From: Purpureocillium takamizusanense
Lineage: Eukaryota; Ascomycota; Sordariomycetes; Hypocreales; Ophiocordycipitaceae
Assembly (NCBI RefSeq): GCF_022605165.1
Contig: NC_063070.1
Coordinates: 2,976,001-3,040,000, forward strand
DNA: 64,000 nt
Direction: 5' to 3'
In this document: piece by piece, positions 1-11,100 of the stretch
Layout: every line of letters begins with the position of its first letter
How positions within the stretch are numbered: the first letter of the stretch is position 1
Notes under the pieces: generated by a model
Told to the model about the DNA's origin: nothing
Database searches by the model: none
Seen by the model: the letters and a program-made list of their open reading frames with translations, nothing else
Translations under genes and position numbers: made by a program

Positions 1-70
1 CAATAGTAGAAGCTCCCCCACATTATCGCTGCCCCTCCAAACTTCCGTCATCGCTCGCTTCATCCTCTGC

Positions 71-1489
71 ATGTCGGACACGACAACGACGACGAAAACA
101 CCCCGCCGCAATCCCTCCCAATCTCTTCGTCCCTTCCTCCTCTCCAGACGCACAGCTCGACTCCTCTTCCTCTTCCTCCTGCTGCCCCTCCTCGTCCTCA
201 CGCTGGCCATCCTGCTGCCAAACGCCGTCTCCTCCTCCTCCTCCTCCTCCTCCTTGTTGGTCGTGCCCCGCCTGCGGCAGCTCTCCAACCACCTCCTCCT
301 CCCACTCCTCCCACTCCACCGCCGCCGTTCGAGCATCGTCACCAGCATGGCATCCTCCTCGTCGTCTCCGCCCGCCGCGGCGTACGAGCGCGAGCTCCTC
401 GTCGCGCAGCTCGCCGTCCAGCGCGCCGCCGTCCTCACCCGCCGCGTCTTCCACGAAAAGGCAAAGGGCACCGTCGACAAGTCGGACAAGAGCCCCGTCA
501 CCGTCGGCGACTTTGGCGCCCAGGCCCTCATTATCGCCGCCCTGCGCCACAACTTCCCCGCCGACGCCATCATCGCCGAGGAGGAGTCCGCCCAGCTGCG
601 CGCCGACCCCGCCCTGCGCGACACCATCTGGGCCCTCGTCCGCGACACCCGCCTCGGCGCCAATGATGCCGATGCCGATGTTGTCGAGCGAGACGTCCTT
701 GGCGGACCCATCCCGGACGTGGACGCCATGCTCGACCTCATCGACCGCGGCGGCAGCCAGGGCGGCGCCGCCGCCGGCAGTCGCGTCTGGGCCATCGACC
801 CCATCGACGGCACAAAGGGCTTCCTCCGCGGCGGCCAGTACGCCGTCTGCCTCGCCCTCATCGTCGACGGCGACGTCAAGGTCGGCGTCCTCGGCTGCCC
901 CAACCTGCCCGTCGACGACGACGCCCGCCTCACCACCGACATTGGCGCCGCCAACCAGACCGACGACGCCGCCGCCGGCCGCGGCGTGCTCTTCTCCGCC
1001 GTCCAGGGCCGCGGCGCGACCTCACGCCCCCTTGCCGCCCAGCCGCGGTCATCCGCCGCCGCCGCCGCCGACAAGCCCATCTCCATGCGGCCCATCCACG
1101 ACCTCGCCGCCGCCACCTTTTGCGAGAGCGTCGAGGCCGGCCACTCGGCCCACGACGACCAGGCCCTCATCTCGCGCCGCCTCGGCATCACCCACCCCAG
1201 CGTCCGCATGGACAGCCAGGCAAAGTACGGCTCCATCGCCCGCGGCGCCGGCGACATCTACCTGCGCCTGCCCGTCAAGGCCTCGTACCAGGAGAAGATT
1301 TGGGACCACGCCGCCGGCGACCTCATCGTCCGCGAGGCCGGCGGCCAGGTCACCGACATCCACGGCAAGAGGCTCGACTTTGGCGTCGGCCGCACCCTCG
1401 CCAACAACAAGGGCGTCGTCGCCGCGCCCGCTGCCGTCCACGCGACGGTCCTCGACGCTGTCCAGGAGGTGCTCAAGATTAAGCAGTAG
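71..1489 (+). CDS. MET22: 3'(2'),5'-bisphosphate nucleotidase (HAL2/MET22 type)
   Basis: Single-exon gene, 472 aa from the first ATG. The protein should hydrolyse 3'-phosphoadenosine 5'-phosphate to AMP, clearing the by-product of sulfate assimilation and protecting RNA exonucleases; the yeast enzyme is a lithium- and sodium-sensitive salt-tolerance factor. The inositol-phosphatase fold is visible: the EEES metal site near residue 170, DPIDGTKGF near 243 and WDHAAG near 411. Yeast Met22 is 357 aa, so this product is about 115 residues long at the N-terminus. Residues 29-50 are a leucine-rich hydrophobic run after an arginine-rich start, followed by a serine tract. A second in-frame ATG at 347 would give a normal 380-aa enzyme. 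The long form could be membrane- or organelle-directed, or 347 may be the main start. Family assignment is secure; start is not. Confidence 0.93.
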   Translation: MSDTTTTTKTPRRNPSQSLRPFLLSRRTARLLFLFLLLPLLVLTLAILLPNAVSSSSSSSSLLVVPRLRQLSNHLLLPLLPLHRRRSSIVTSMASSSSSPPAAAYERELLVAQLAVQRAAVLTRRVFHEKAKGTVDKSDKSPVTVGDFGAQALIIAALRHNFPADAIIAEEESAQLRADPALRDTIWALVRDTRLGANDADADVVERDVLGGPIPDVDAMLDLIDRGGSQGGAAAGSRVWAIDPIDGTKGFLRGGQYAVCLALIVDGDVKVGVLGCPNLPVDDDARLTTDIGAANQTDDAAAGRGVLFSAVQGRGATSRPLAAQPRSSAAAAADKPISMRPIHDLAAATFCESVEAGHSAHDDQALISRRLGITHPSVRMDSQAKYGSIARGAGDIYLRLPVKASYQEKIWDHAAGDLIVREAGGQVTDIHGKRLDFGVGRTLANNKGVVAAPAAVHATVLDAVQEVLKIKQ

Positions 1490-1756
1490 AAAGATACTAG
1501 GCTCTTACCTTTTTTGGATTTTATGTTTCTATCTTGAACGACAAGACTTTGCATGATCAGGCATGGGAAAACGGAGAGAGAGTTACGGAACAGGGACGCA
1601 GATAGACGGGGCTCGTCTAATGAGAAACTTAACCCCCCAGTATATGACAGCCATGCTAGTAGTACAAGTCTTTCTTCTACACACCAATCCCCAATCCCGT
1701 AGCAGACGCACTTGCCCCATGGCGACTGCCGTCCGTTCAACAGAAACCCCCCACAT

Positions 1757-2821
1757 CTACTTAATCTTCTTTTGCTTTAGCTTGATGGTCTGGTCGTTGA
1801 TGAAGACGCCCTTGCCCTTGTACGGCTCCGGCGGCCGCCACTTGCGCACCCGCCCCGCAAACGACATGAGCACCTCGCGGTCCGGCCCCTCGAGCAGGAT
1901 GCGCGTCGGCGCCGGCGCCGTCGCCGTCACGCCGCGCGGGATCCCCTCCTCCACCGGGTGCGTGAAGCCGAGCTTGAGGCACAGGAACTTTTGCCCCGGG
2001 AACGTCTCCTTGCCGCCCCGCCGCTCCACGGTCGCTCGGTACCCCACGCCCACGAGCCGCAGGATCGCCGTGTGGCCCTCCGAGACGCCCATGATGTGGT
2101 TGTTGAGGTACGACCACGTTGTGCCTGCCCGAATCGTCGTGCGAAGAACGCCTCTCTGTCAGCCGTCGTCGTCGATGTCGTCGTCTCTCCAGCACGGGAA
2201 AGAGAGGGCGGGATGGGGTGGGAGGAGTGTATAGTCTTGCGGACAGGAGGGAAGAGAACATACCCCACATCTCCCTCTGGTGCCTCACGTTTGCATCGTC
2301 GACGCTCAGCAACGCCGTCCGGTCCTCCGGGTTCTGCGTCAAGCCGACGTACTCTGGCACATCCATTTCCAGGGTCCCTGCGCCAACAATCTGGTCAGCC
2401 GACAACCCTCTTCTTGTTCCTTTCCTCTTCTTCCTCCGTCTCTCCCCTCCGCTCTCCCTCGAATCCAGCGCCCCGAGGTCGGGCCCAGAGAAGGAGAAGA
2501 AAAAAACGTACCTAGCGGCCCCTTAATCGTAATCGTCCTCTTGACCATCGCCGCATACGACGTCGCGCTCCGTATCGACTTGGCCTCCCCCACGGTCAGC
2601 TCCACGCCCGGCGGTATCGAAATCGGCGTCCGTCCCAGCTTCGAGGGCCGTTTGGTCGTCGTCGAGAATTGGTGCTGCTGTTGTCGCCGTCGCTGTCGCT
2701 GCTGCTGAGCCGCCAGCCTCTGCCATGCCGGCACCAGGAACCCCGGCAGCAACGCGGCCGGCGCGCCGCGCAGGGCATGGCCTAACGCCTTGCCCCGGAG
2801 AGGAGCAAACGCAGAGGCCAT
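1757..2821 (-). CDS. MRPL6: Mitochondrial large-subunit ribosomal protein L6 (uL6m)
   Basis: Three exons read on the minus strand: 2821-2512, 2377-2264 and 2124-1757, giving 263 aa. Donors are GTACGT and GTATGT and both introns are phase 1. Exon 1 supplies an arginine/alanine-rich presequence typical of mitochondrial import, then the L6 start (KLGRTPISIPPGV) and the VKRTITIKGPLG strand. Exon 3 holds the second L6 domain with GVGYRA and the RKWRPPEPYKGKG stretch. The protein belongs to the mitoribosomal large subunit near the sarcin-ricin loop and stalk base. Yeast Mrpl6 is 214 aa, so this length is reasonable. An in-frame ATG at 2899 would add 26 residues; 2821 was preferred because it begins directly with a plausible presequence. 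Confidence 0.88.
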
Positions 2822-3212
2822 TGAGTTCGCGTTGTTGCCGCAATGGATGCTGCGGATGTGTTTGATGACTTGACCGACGCCGGGACGAAGTCGCAGCAAC
2901 TTTTTGGTGATTAGTCATCATGTCACGTGCCTTGTCGGTAGCCATCGGCCAGGTCATGATCTAGAGTATACGAAGTACATCAAGCTGCAGGTTCGACGCA
3001 ATGTACATGCACATGGCCCCAGCACTGCAACTCAAACACACGTATTTGTACTCGAGTACTTGTTATTTGGTTGCGTGCTATGATCGCATCGTCTGAATAA
3101 GGTATCTACAACCTCTGCGCACAATCTCACAACCCGAAGTGAAATGACCCTGCCGGCTCTGCAACGGAAACGTCTGGCAAAAAAATGCCCCAGGGCACGA
3201 TCGAGTAGGCTC
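2822..3212. other. Intergenic, MRPL6 promoter and beta-tubulin 3' flank
   Basis: This stretch lies between the start of MRPL6 and the stop of beta-tubulin, both on the minus strand. It would hold the MRPL6 promoter and the tubulin 3' UTR. No additional coding region or RNA gene was recognised. Confidence 0.6.
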
Positions 3213-4971
3213 TTACTCCTCGTGCTCAAGGGGAGCCTCTTCTTCGTACTCAGCCTCCTCCTCGTCGATGCCGGCATCCTGGTACTGCTGGTATTCCGAG
3301 ACAAGGTCGTTCATGTTGGACTCGGCCTCAGTGAACTCCATCTCGTCCATGCCCTCTCCAGTGTACCAATGCAAGAAAGCCTTGCGACGGAACATGGCAG
3401 TGAACTGCTCACCAACGCGCTTGAAGAGCTCCTGGATCGAGGTCGAGTTGCCGATGAAGGTGGACGACATCTTGAGGCCGCGGGGCGGGATGGCGCAGAG
3501 AGCCGTCTGGATGTTGTTGGGGATCCACTCGACGAAGTAGGTAGAGTTCTTGTTCTGCACATTACGCATCTGGTCCTCGACCTCCTTCATGGCGACCTTA
3601 CCACGGCTACGAGCGGATCAGTAAAGGCATCAAGTATGGCCGAAGAAGAAACTCACAAGATAGCAGAGCAGGTCAGGTAGCGGCCGTTGCGGAAGTCAGA
3701 GGCAGCCATCATGTTCTTGGGGTCGAACATCTGCTGTGTCAACTCAGGGACGCTGACAGCGCGGAAGGAGTGGGCACCACGGCTGGTCAGGGGCGCGAAG
3801 CCGACCATGAAGAAGTGCAGGCGAGGGAAGGGAACCATGTTGACGGCCAACTTGCGCAGATCCGAGTTGAGCTGGCCGGGGAAGCGCAGGCACGTGGTCA
3901 CACCCGACATGACGGCGGAGACCAGGTAGTTAAGGTCGCCGTACGAGGGGTTAGACAGCTTGAGGGTGCGCATGCAAATATCGTAGAGGGCCTCGTTGTC
4001 AATGCAGAAGGTCTCGTCCGAGTTCTCGACAAGCTGGTGGACGGACAGGGTGGCGTTGTAGGGCTCGACGACGGTGTCGGAGACCTTGGGGGAGGGGACG
4101 ACCGAGAACGTGGCCATCATGCGGTCGGGGAACTCCTCGCGGATCTTGGAGATGAGCAGAGTACCCATACCGGCACCGGTACCACCGCCCAGGGAGTGAG
4201 TGATCTGGAAGCCCTGAAGGCAGTCGCAGCCCTCGGCCTCGCGGCGGACGACGTCGAGGACGTTGTCAACGAGCTCAGCACCCTCGGTGTAGTGGCCCTT
4301 GGCCCAGTTGTTGCCAGCACCAGACTGTCCAAAGACGAAGTTGTCAGGGCGGAAGAGCTGGCCGAATGGGCCAGCGCGGACGGCATCCATGGTGCCGGGC
4401 TCGAGATCGACGAGGACCGCGCGAGGGACATACTTGTTGCCCGAGGCCTTTGGCGGGTATCAGCATCAAGTGTCGGTTTCTTTCGGGAATCATGCCGCGT
4501 CGGGGGGTGGGTGCCAAGCATACCTCGTTGAAGTAGACGCTCATGCGCTCCAGCTGGAGCTCAGAGGTGCCATTGTAGACGCCGTTGCTGTCGAGGCCGT
4601 GCTCGCCAGAGATGGTCTGCCAGAAAGCAGCACCGATTTGGTTGCCCTATCAAAACACGGTGTGAGCGAGCCGGGCACGCGTCGGTACCGGGTCGGAACG
4701 GGGCAACGGTTTACTTACGCACTGGCCGGTCTGGAGGTGAACCTATGTGACGAAGAACCCCAGGTCAGCAAACAGCTCGCGGCGGCGGGCATCGCAGGGA
4801 ACACGCGTGCGTGGTGGTGGTGAGGCTTGGGCCGAAACGGCATGCAACAAGTCTCGGCGGGGTAGAAATCAGGGGCTCCCTCAGGACGCGTCGCGGCATG
4901 AGGGGTCCTACGCCTGGCGGGCAGGGCAGCAGAGCAGAGAAGGGGAGAAGAGGACTCACAATCTCACGCAT
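3213..4971 (-). CDS. TUB2: Beta-tubulin
   Basis: Five exons on the minus strand: 4971-4960, 4742-4719, 4646-4524, 4447-3657 and 3606-3213, encoding 447 aa, the usual length. Introns fall after codons 4, 12 and 53 and inside codon 317, positions familiar from filamentous-ascomycete beta-tubulin genes. It carries the N-terminal MREI autoregulatory tetrapeptide, the GTP-binding GGGTGAGMG loop and an acidic C-terminal tail. The protein forms microtubules with alpha-tubulin. Residues linked to benzimidazole (MBC) resistance in fungi are in the sensitive state: H6, Y50, Q134, A165, F167, E198 and F200. The tail ends PLEHEE, where I would expect a glycine in many relatives. Introns 1 and 2 contain three ACGCGT hexamers (4677, 4803, 4886). 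Identity is certain; exon borders restore perfect family frame. Confidence 0.98.
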
Positions 4972-5778
4972 GTTGACGATGGTGGGGGTGTCGACGAGTG
5001 AAGTGTACGGCGAGCTTTCGGAGGCGGCAGAAATCACGAGCTGCGGGTGAGCTTCACGATCCGGAGTTGTGTGGGTAGGTAAGGAGACAGGCAAGGAACA
5101 AGCACGGGTGTTGATTTTTGTTGGTGGAGGGTGGTGCATGAGCTGGTTCACCGCCACGCCCTGGGCCCCCCCGGCTGGGGAGAGGAGGAGGCAGGAGGTG
5201 CGGGCCCCTCATCACTCTCGCTTGTTTACCACCGGGGCCCGTGCGACCGCCCGAAGCGGTAAGGCGTCAACCGCTGGGCAGCGCACCCGCCAGAACCAGC
5301 ACCTCCAGCGCCTTCATTGGAGCTTTCCAGAGCTCCAGTCTGCAGTAGCTCAGGATGGGGCACCACCTGCCCAGATGCTGGGGAGGTACAAACCTGGAAC
5401 TTCGGTAGTTACCCTAGGCACATGGAAGCTCTTGAGATGCCTGCATAGATTGTCTGGCTGGTTGCCTTGCTTTAACGCTCCTGCCTCAAACGCAGCAAAG
5501 ATCCTCTGCTGCTTCATCCGCAGCTCGGCCGGGACGTCCAGCTCATTGCCCGGTGTCTCGGCTAGTCAGGGGAACAGTGGCCTCGGTACCTGAGCTCCCC
5601 ACCACTCTGTTGAGATGAGACCCCACCACAGAGTCACACCAGATTTCGTTCCGCGCAACGAGCGACTTGAATGTGCTACGTAGAATAGACAGACGGCTTG
5701 ATTCGTAAATTCGTCCCGCCATGTATCGCCCGACATCACGGCATCTACAGTATATGTGCTAGTAGTAGGTAGGTAGTA
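4972..5778. other. Intergenic, beta-tubulin promoter region
   Basis: About 0.8 kb upstream of TUB2 and downstream of GCN20. A 174-codon open frame at 5069-5593 on the plus strand shows no family resemblance and is treated as chance. Near 5760 there is a TAGTAGGTAGGTAGTACTA-like run beside the GCN20 stop, one of the TAG/GTAC-rich short motifs that recur between genes here. Confidence 0.55.
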
Positions 5779-8164
5779 CTAATGGGCCTTGACAACGCCC
5801 GCCGCATCGGCCTGCGCGGCAATCCTCTTCTTGTACGCCTGCACGTCGCCGGGGAACTTCTCGACCGTGCCGGCATCGCACACCCACAGAGACGTGCACA
5901 CCATCTGCAGCATGGTCACGTCGTGGGAAACCATGAGCACGCCGCCCTGGAACTCGTTGAGCGCCTCCGCCAGGGCGTCCATGGCTTCAATGTCGAGGTG
6001 GTTGGACGGCTCGTCAAGGACCAAGATGTGCGGGTTCGTCAGCGCCAGGCACGCAAACGCCACCCTGGACTTTTGACCACCAGACAGCTGCCCCATCTTT
6101 TGCAGGCCCGTCGTGCCCGTGATGCCGAATGCGCCCAGCTGTCTCCGGTACTCCTCGTCCGCCTTGCCTGGGTAGTTCTTGGCCATGAAGCTGACGGCGC
6201 TCATGGTGAGGTCCAGCGCGTCGACGTGGTGCTGCGCGAAGAAGCCGATCCGCAGGCGTGAATGCGCCGTGACGATTCCCTTTAACGGCTCGAGCTTCCC
6301 GATGAGGAGCTTGAGGATGGTCGTCTTGCCCGCTCCGTTGGGGCCGACGATGCCAATGCGGGAGTCGAGCTGCACGTCCAGGTCGACGTCCTTGAGCAGC
6401 GGCTTGTCCTTGGAGTAGCCAAATGCGACGCCCGACATCTGGATGATGGGGGGCGAGAGCTTCTCCACCTCGGGAAACCGGAACTTGACGTTGTACTCTG
6501 ACTCTGGCGGCTGCAGCACGGGCATCTTCTCGAGCTTCTTGATGCGGGACTGTGCCTCGGACGACTTGGCGGCGTTGTAGCGGAACTTGTCGATGAATGC
6601 TTGCAGGTGCGCTCGCTGGGCCATCTGGTTCTCGTACTCCTTCTTGGCCACCTTCTTGCGCTCCTCGCGCGTGGCGTAGAAAGAGTCAAAGTTGGCTCCG
6701 CGGTAGTAGTCGAGCCGCTCAGAGTGTTGGTGAATGATGTCTGTGGCGACCTCGTTGAGGAACGCTCTGTCGTGGGACACGACCAGGACCGTGCTCGGGT
6801 AGCTCTGCAGGTATCCGGACAAGAAGGTGATGGAGGGGACGTCCAACATGTTGGACGGTTCGTCGAGGAGCAGGAGATCAGGTTCGCAAAAGAGCGCTCG
6901 CGCCAGCGCAAGACGCATCCTCCAACCACCGGAAAAGGTCTTGGTGGCGTACTGCTGTCGTTCGGGGGAGAAGCCGAGACCGGCCAGGATGCTGGCCGCA
7001 CGAGACTCTGCCTTGTCCGACTCCATCTCTGCGAGCTTGCCCTGGATGTCGCCCAGCTTTCCGTCCTTGACCTCCTTTTCTTGGTCGAGCTTGGCAGCGT
7101 CGGCCGACGTGTCGGCGAGCGGCGCGCGACGAGCCTCGAGGTCCGCCAGGCTGGTCATGAGTTCCTGGTCTTGTCAGCTCTGCTTGCGCATGTATTGGGG
7201 GCCCAAGGTCGCATACATCTTGTTCTCTCAGCAGCACTTTGCGCCACACGTCTGCGTCCAGAACAGCTTGTATTGCGGGCGTGTCGTCTCCGGTGATCTG
7301 TGGAGCGTCAGCACAGCTCTGCGTAAAACAGCGTGCAGGGGAGGGGGGGAGGGGGCAAGGACATACCTCTTGCTCGACGTGGAGGATAGAAATGTGCGTG
7401 GGGATGGCGACTTCTCTCCTCGACAGCGCGCGCAGCAGCGTGGATTTACCCACACCGTTGTTACCCACCAGGCCGTAGCGGTGACCGTATGCGAGCGTGA
7501 GGGTGGTGTCGGTGAGGATGCGCTGCCCGCCGATGGAGACATCGATGCTGTCGAGCTTGACGTCCTTGGTCTTGTTACCGCTGCCGGCGCCGAGCTGCAG
7601 GGGGTTGACGGCCATGTAGAACTCCTCGTACGACTGGGTGGACTCGGGCTGGTCGAGCAGCTTGGAGGCCTCGTACTCGACCGTCTTGAACGTCTTCTTC
7701 TGCTGCTTGGCGGCGATCTTGCGCTCGGCCTTTTCGAGCTTCTTGCGGTCGACCTTGGACTCGACCTTGCGGGCGTTGGCGGCCTCGAGGTCAACGCCGC
7801 CGGTGGCGACGGCGAGGGTCGACGACATGTTGCGCTGGGTGCTGACCTGGATGGTCTGGTCCAGGCGCTTCACCGTCGACGGGCCGCGCCTCTCGCCGCC
7901 GGCGCCGCCGCCGTTGGCCTCGGTGTACCGGTCGACCCATTTCTCCACGAGCTGCTTGATCTTGTCCTCGAGGGCGGCGTCCACCTTGCCCGAGGCCGAG
8001 ATGAGCAGCTCCGTGACGGTGGCGGCCGCTTCGCTGAGGGGCGAGAGGCCGGAAGGGTCCTCGTCGTCGGACCAGGCGGTCGAAGCGTGGGACAGGTAGC
8101 CCACCGAGTATTCGGACAGGATCGGGTCGATGTTGGGGAGCACGGCCTTGATATCGGCGTCCAT
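5779..8164 (-). CDS. GCN20: ABC-F ATPase, GCN20-type translation regulator
   Basis: Three exons: 8164-7367, 7297-7217 and 7164-5779, encoding 754 aa (yeast Gcn20 is 752). Introns are phase 0 with GTATGT and GTATGC donors. It has no membrane segments and carries two ABC cassettes. The first has Walker A GNNGVGKST near residue 235, signature FSGGW near 368 and Walker B LLLLDEPSNMLD near 390. The second has GPNGAGKTT near 567, LSGGQ near 653 and a VLDEPSNHLD Walker B. The N-terminal 200 residues match the GCN20/ABCF3 extension that binds Gcn1. With Gcn1 it activates the eIF2-alpha kinase Gcn2 on starved ribosomes, so it should act in general amino-acid control. It is head-to-tail with TUB2. All catalytic motifs are intact. 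Confidence 0.95.
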
Positions 8165-11100
8165 GGCTGCGGGCGGGTGCGGGTGTGGGTGCGGGCAAGC
8201 CGGTGGTGGGTGTGTGGCGGCAGCAGTACGTAGCGGCAGCAGCAGCAGCCTGGGTCAGCTTTGGTCGGCTATGTTGGGGGGGTTTCCCGCCAACGCAGGT
8301 CGGAATTCGCGTTGCGGCGGCGGAAAGCAAGGTTGCGGACGGGCTTTGGTGCGGTGGTTGGCGAGGCTCTGAAGCAAGACGTTTTGGCCGAAGTTTTACT
8401 GCTGTGTGGTTGCCTCGCGTTGGGCCCCGCACACGGCTGGCTAGCTGGTGGGCGCCGCCGTGACTGGCTTTCCGCTGCTGTGGTAGGCTCCAGCTGTTGG
8501 CCCGCGTCGGAGGGGATGGGGCCTTTGCCGGACCGATCCGGGCCGGCTCCGGAAAATTGTCAGACTGGGCCCGGCCCTCTGCGACCGCCGAGCAGCGCCT
8601 GCACCTCCGGCGCCGAACAGCCAGCCCAACAAGTCAACTTAGAGGGGATTGTGTGCCACGCCGCCGGACACCCATCGGTGCAGAGGGGCGGCGCCGGCGC
8701 GCGTCCGGAGCACCCACTTACAGCACAGTATGTACGTACTTCGTATCTGGAATGCAATTGATGGCAGTCCGACTTTCTCACGACCCTCTTTTTTCCTTGC
8801 GCTCGTGCACCTCATTCAATTTCCCGCCAATTTCCCTCCTGCCCGTCCCGACGACGGCCTTACGACGCAGGTCCCCCCGATGGCTTGCATTGCGGCCCAT
8901 CTGACGGGATCCGCAGTCAGCGGGCGCGCCATCGCCGAGCCATGGGCAGGCAGGCTGTATTTTCCAAATCAGGGCATATTCGTAGACGAACCCTGACAAT
9001 GATCTCACCCGGGGGGGGCGGGAGGGGATCCAATTTCATCAAAGAAAAAAAAAAGGTCCCCGCGCGCGCGCCCTTGTCGGGATAAGGCAGGCAGAGCCCC
9101 CCGCAGCCAGCCAGCCCACCACCCAGGCGCAGCGAAGACCGCCGTCGTCGCCCAAAATTCATGCGGACCAGCCAATCATGCTTCGTAAACTCTAATTGAG
9201 GCCGCGTGCAAGTCGCGTCGCGTGTCGCGCGTCGGCCGGTTGCGAAGGCCCGCCGGCAACCCCAAGCCGAGCCTCGTACGCACGCGCTACTAAGCGAGCC
9301 CGCGGCGTGGCCGAGCCGGCGGAACTGGGAAGTACGTACCTACTTGCCTGTAGCAAATGTTGTAACGTTAGTACGTAGTCTCGTCATATCCTCCGATAGG
9401 CTCGTTGCCAAGCAGAGAATGGGCTCAGGCACAAGCTGCATTCCTTGCGGCTCGCAAGTCTCGCGGACCAGAAATTCCGTCCACGTCGGGGTGGCTACCC
9501 TGCACAAAGGCAGCATGTTCAAACGCCTTTATCTCGACTTGAGGCTTTTTCTCCCCAGGTCGTAAGAGCCATGACACGACCCGAACCCGGACATTCTGGC
9601 ACGTAACTTACCTAGTACGTACGTACAGTGTATGTTCCGCCCGCTCGGGAACATGTCCAACGAGATCGGCTCAGCTCTTCCGTCTGCTGACGTCCCGCTG
9701 GTCGCTACGTGCAGTGCTTCGTGCTACAGTCTCGCTCTAGATTACCAACGACATCCGAGCGTCGGGGGCGGTGCCGAATGCCAAGTTTCCGGTGACAGAC
9801 CGAGGAAAGGGTCGTGGCTCGGGCCCATTGCGTAGTAAGTGGTGTGTTTCGTCGACAAAAAAGTTTCCCGCAAGGAATGGCCATGGCCCGACCCATACGA
9901 GATTTGATACCGAGGCACATGAATGAATCAAGCATTCACCGCGTGACCTGGGCACAGGATGCCAGGACCGGGCTGCTGCAAAACAACAATAAAAGGCGTC
10001 AGTCACTCGCATCATGCATGTGCCAGACCACTCCTCCGAGCTGTGTGAGCAACAAGTGCCGGCGGCCCAGCTTTGGAGGGTCGTAGTATTGCCAACTGAT
10101 TCACGCCACCTCCAGGTACTGCTACTTCCGTACATCACAGGTAGTGAGTGTACTCTCGGGCGATAACGTTAGTAGGCTGGAACCAAGTAGAGTTGCCGCC
10201 GGTTCGCAGTTGGCCAGACGGGACGCTCTCCGAGGCTCTGGGCGAGCTGGGGCCTTCTGGACCCATTGCAAGAGACAAGGAAGCTCCATGGCAACTGCGT
10301 CAGCTCGACTGGGGCCCCAGAAACCGACGGCGAATGATTTTTCGTCCCCTTTGTTTCCCGTAACCCGTCCGTCTCGTGTCTGTTGCACCATCGGGGAAGT
10401 CGTGAGGCAAATTTTTGTCGCTGTTCACCCTGCCTCGGGTGATTGATTACCATGTTTTGGGGGCCCCCATTGTGAGAGAAACTAACAGTTGTGAGGTCGA
10501 GAAAAAAAAAGATGGTGGTTCACTGTCTGACGTGTACCACATTAGTCGTTCTCCTGCCCTGTTTCTGCACTCTCATTTCGGTGCTGTCGACAAAAAGCAA
10601 TGTTGAGGTAGCACTACGTAGTCGTAGTAGAATCCCAGGACCTTGGAACAAAGTACGTACAGTACGCGAACAATCAAGAGGGGGGGGGGGACAAGGGGGT
10701 TTGAGGGGCAGAGAGCTTGCTTGGCGTGGTGTTTCCCCGCGCGGCATTGACAAACAACCGCATGGAGTGTTTCACACCCTCCGCCGAGTCAGGCACTCCC
10801 ACGACTGGGCTGGTCACGGTGCCACCAGAAGTGACTGCTCAATTCCAGCATGTCTATTTACAAATCCTGGCGCGTGGAAGTTGGCGATCGTTCGTGGTGT
10901 GGCTTTTTATGTTCTTTCGGTTGGCCCTTCCGTGGCTGGAGGCGGGCAGACAGACAGGCAGGGCACGGCGAGCCGACAAGCGAGCAAGCCCAAAAAAAAA
11001 AAGGAACCAACACAGCCGGGGCCGGGGTGACCGGTCACGCCGTGACCAACGCGAGAGCTCCTTCGTGCACGTCCGTCCATCATCCCGGCCCAGCGGCGGG

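Noticed and set aside
513..1556. A long second frame across the MET22 gene
   Set aside because: Arg/Ser/Pro-rich shadow of a GC-rich gene; the other frame has all catalytic motifs.
5069..5593. 174-codon open frame upstream of beta-tubulin
   Set aside because: No family character and overlaps the tubulin promoter.
10491..11030. 179-codon frame in the gene-poor block
   Set aside because: Low-complexity composition over homopolymer runs; no conserved motif.
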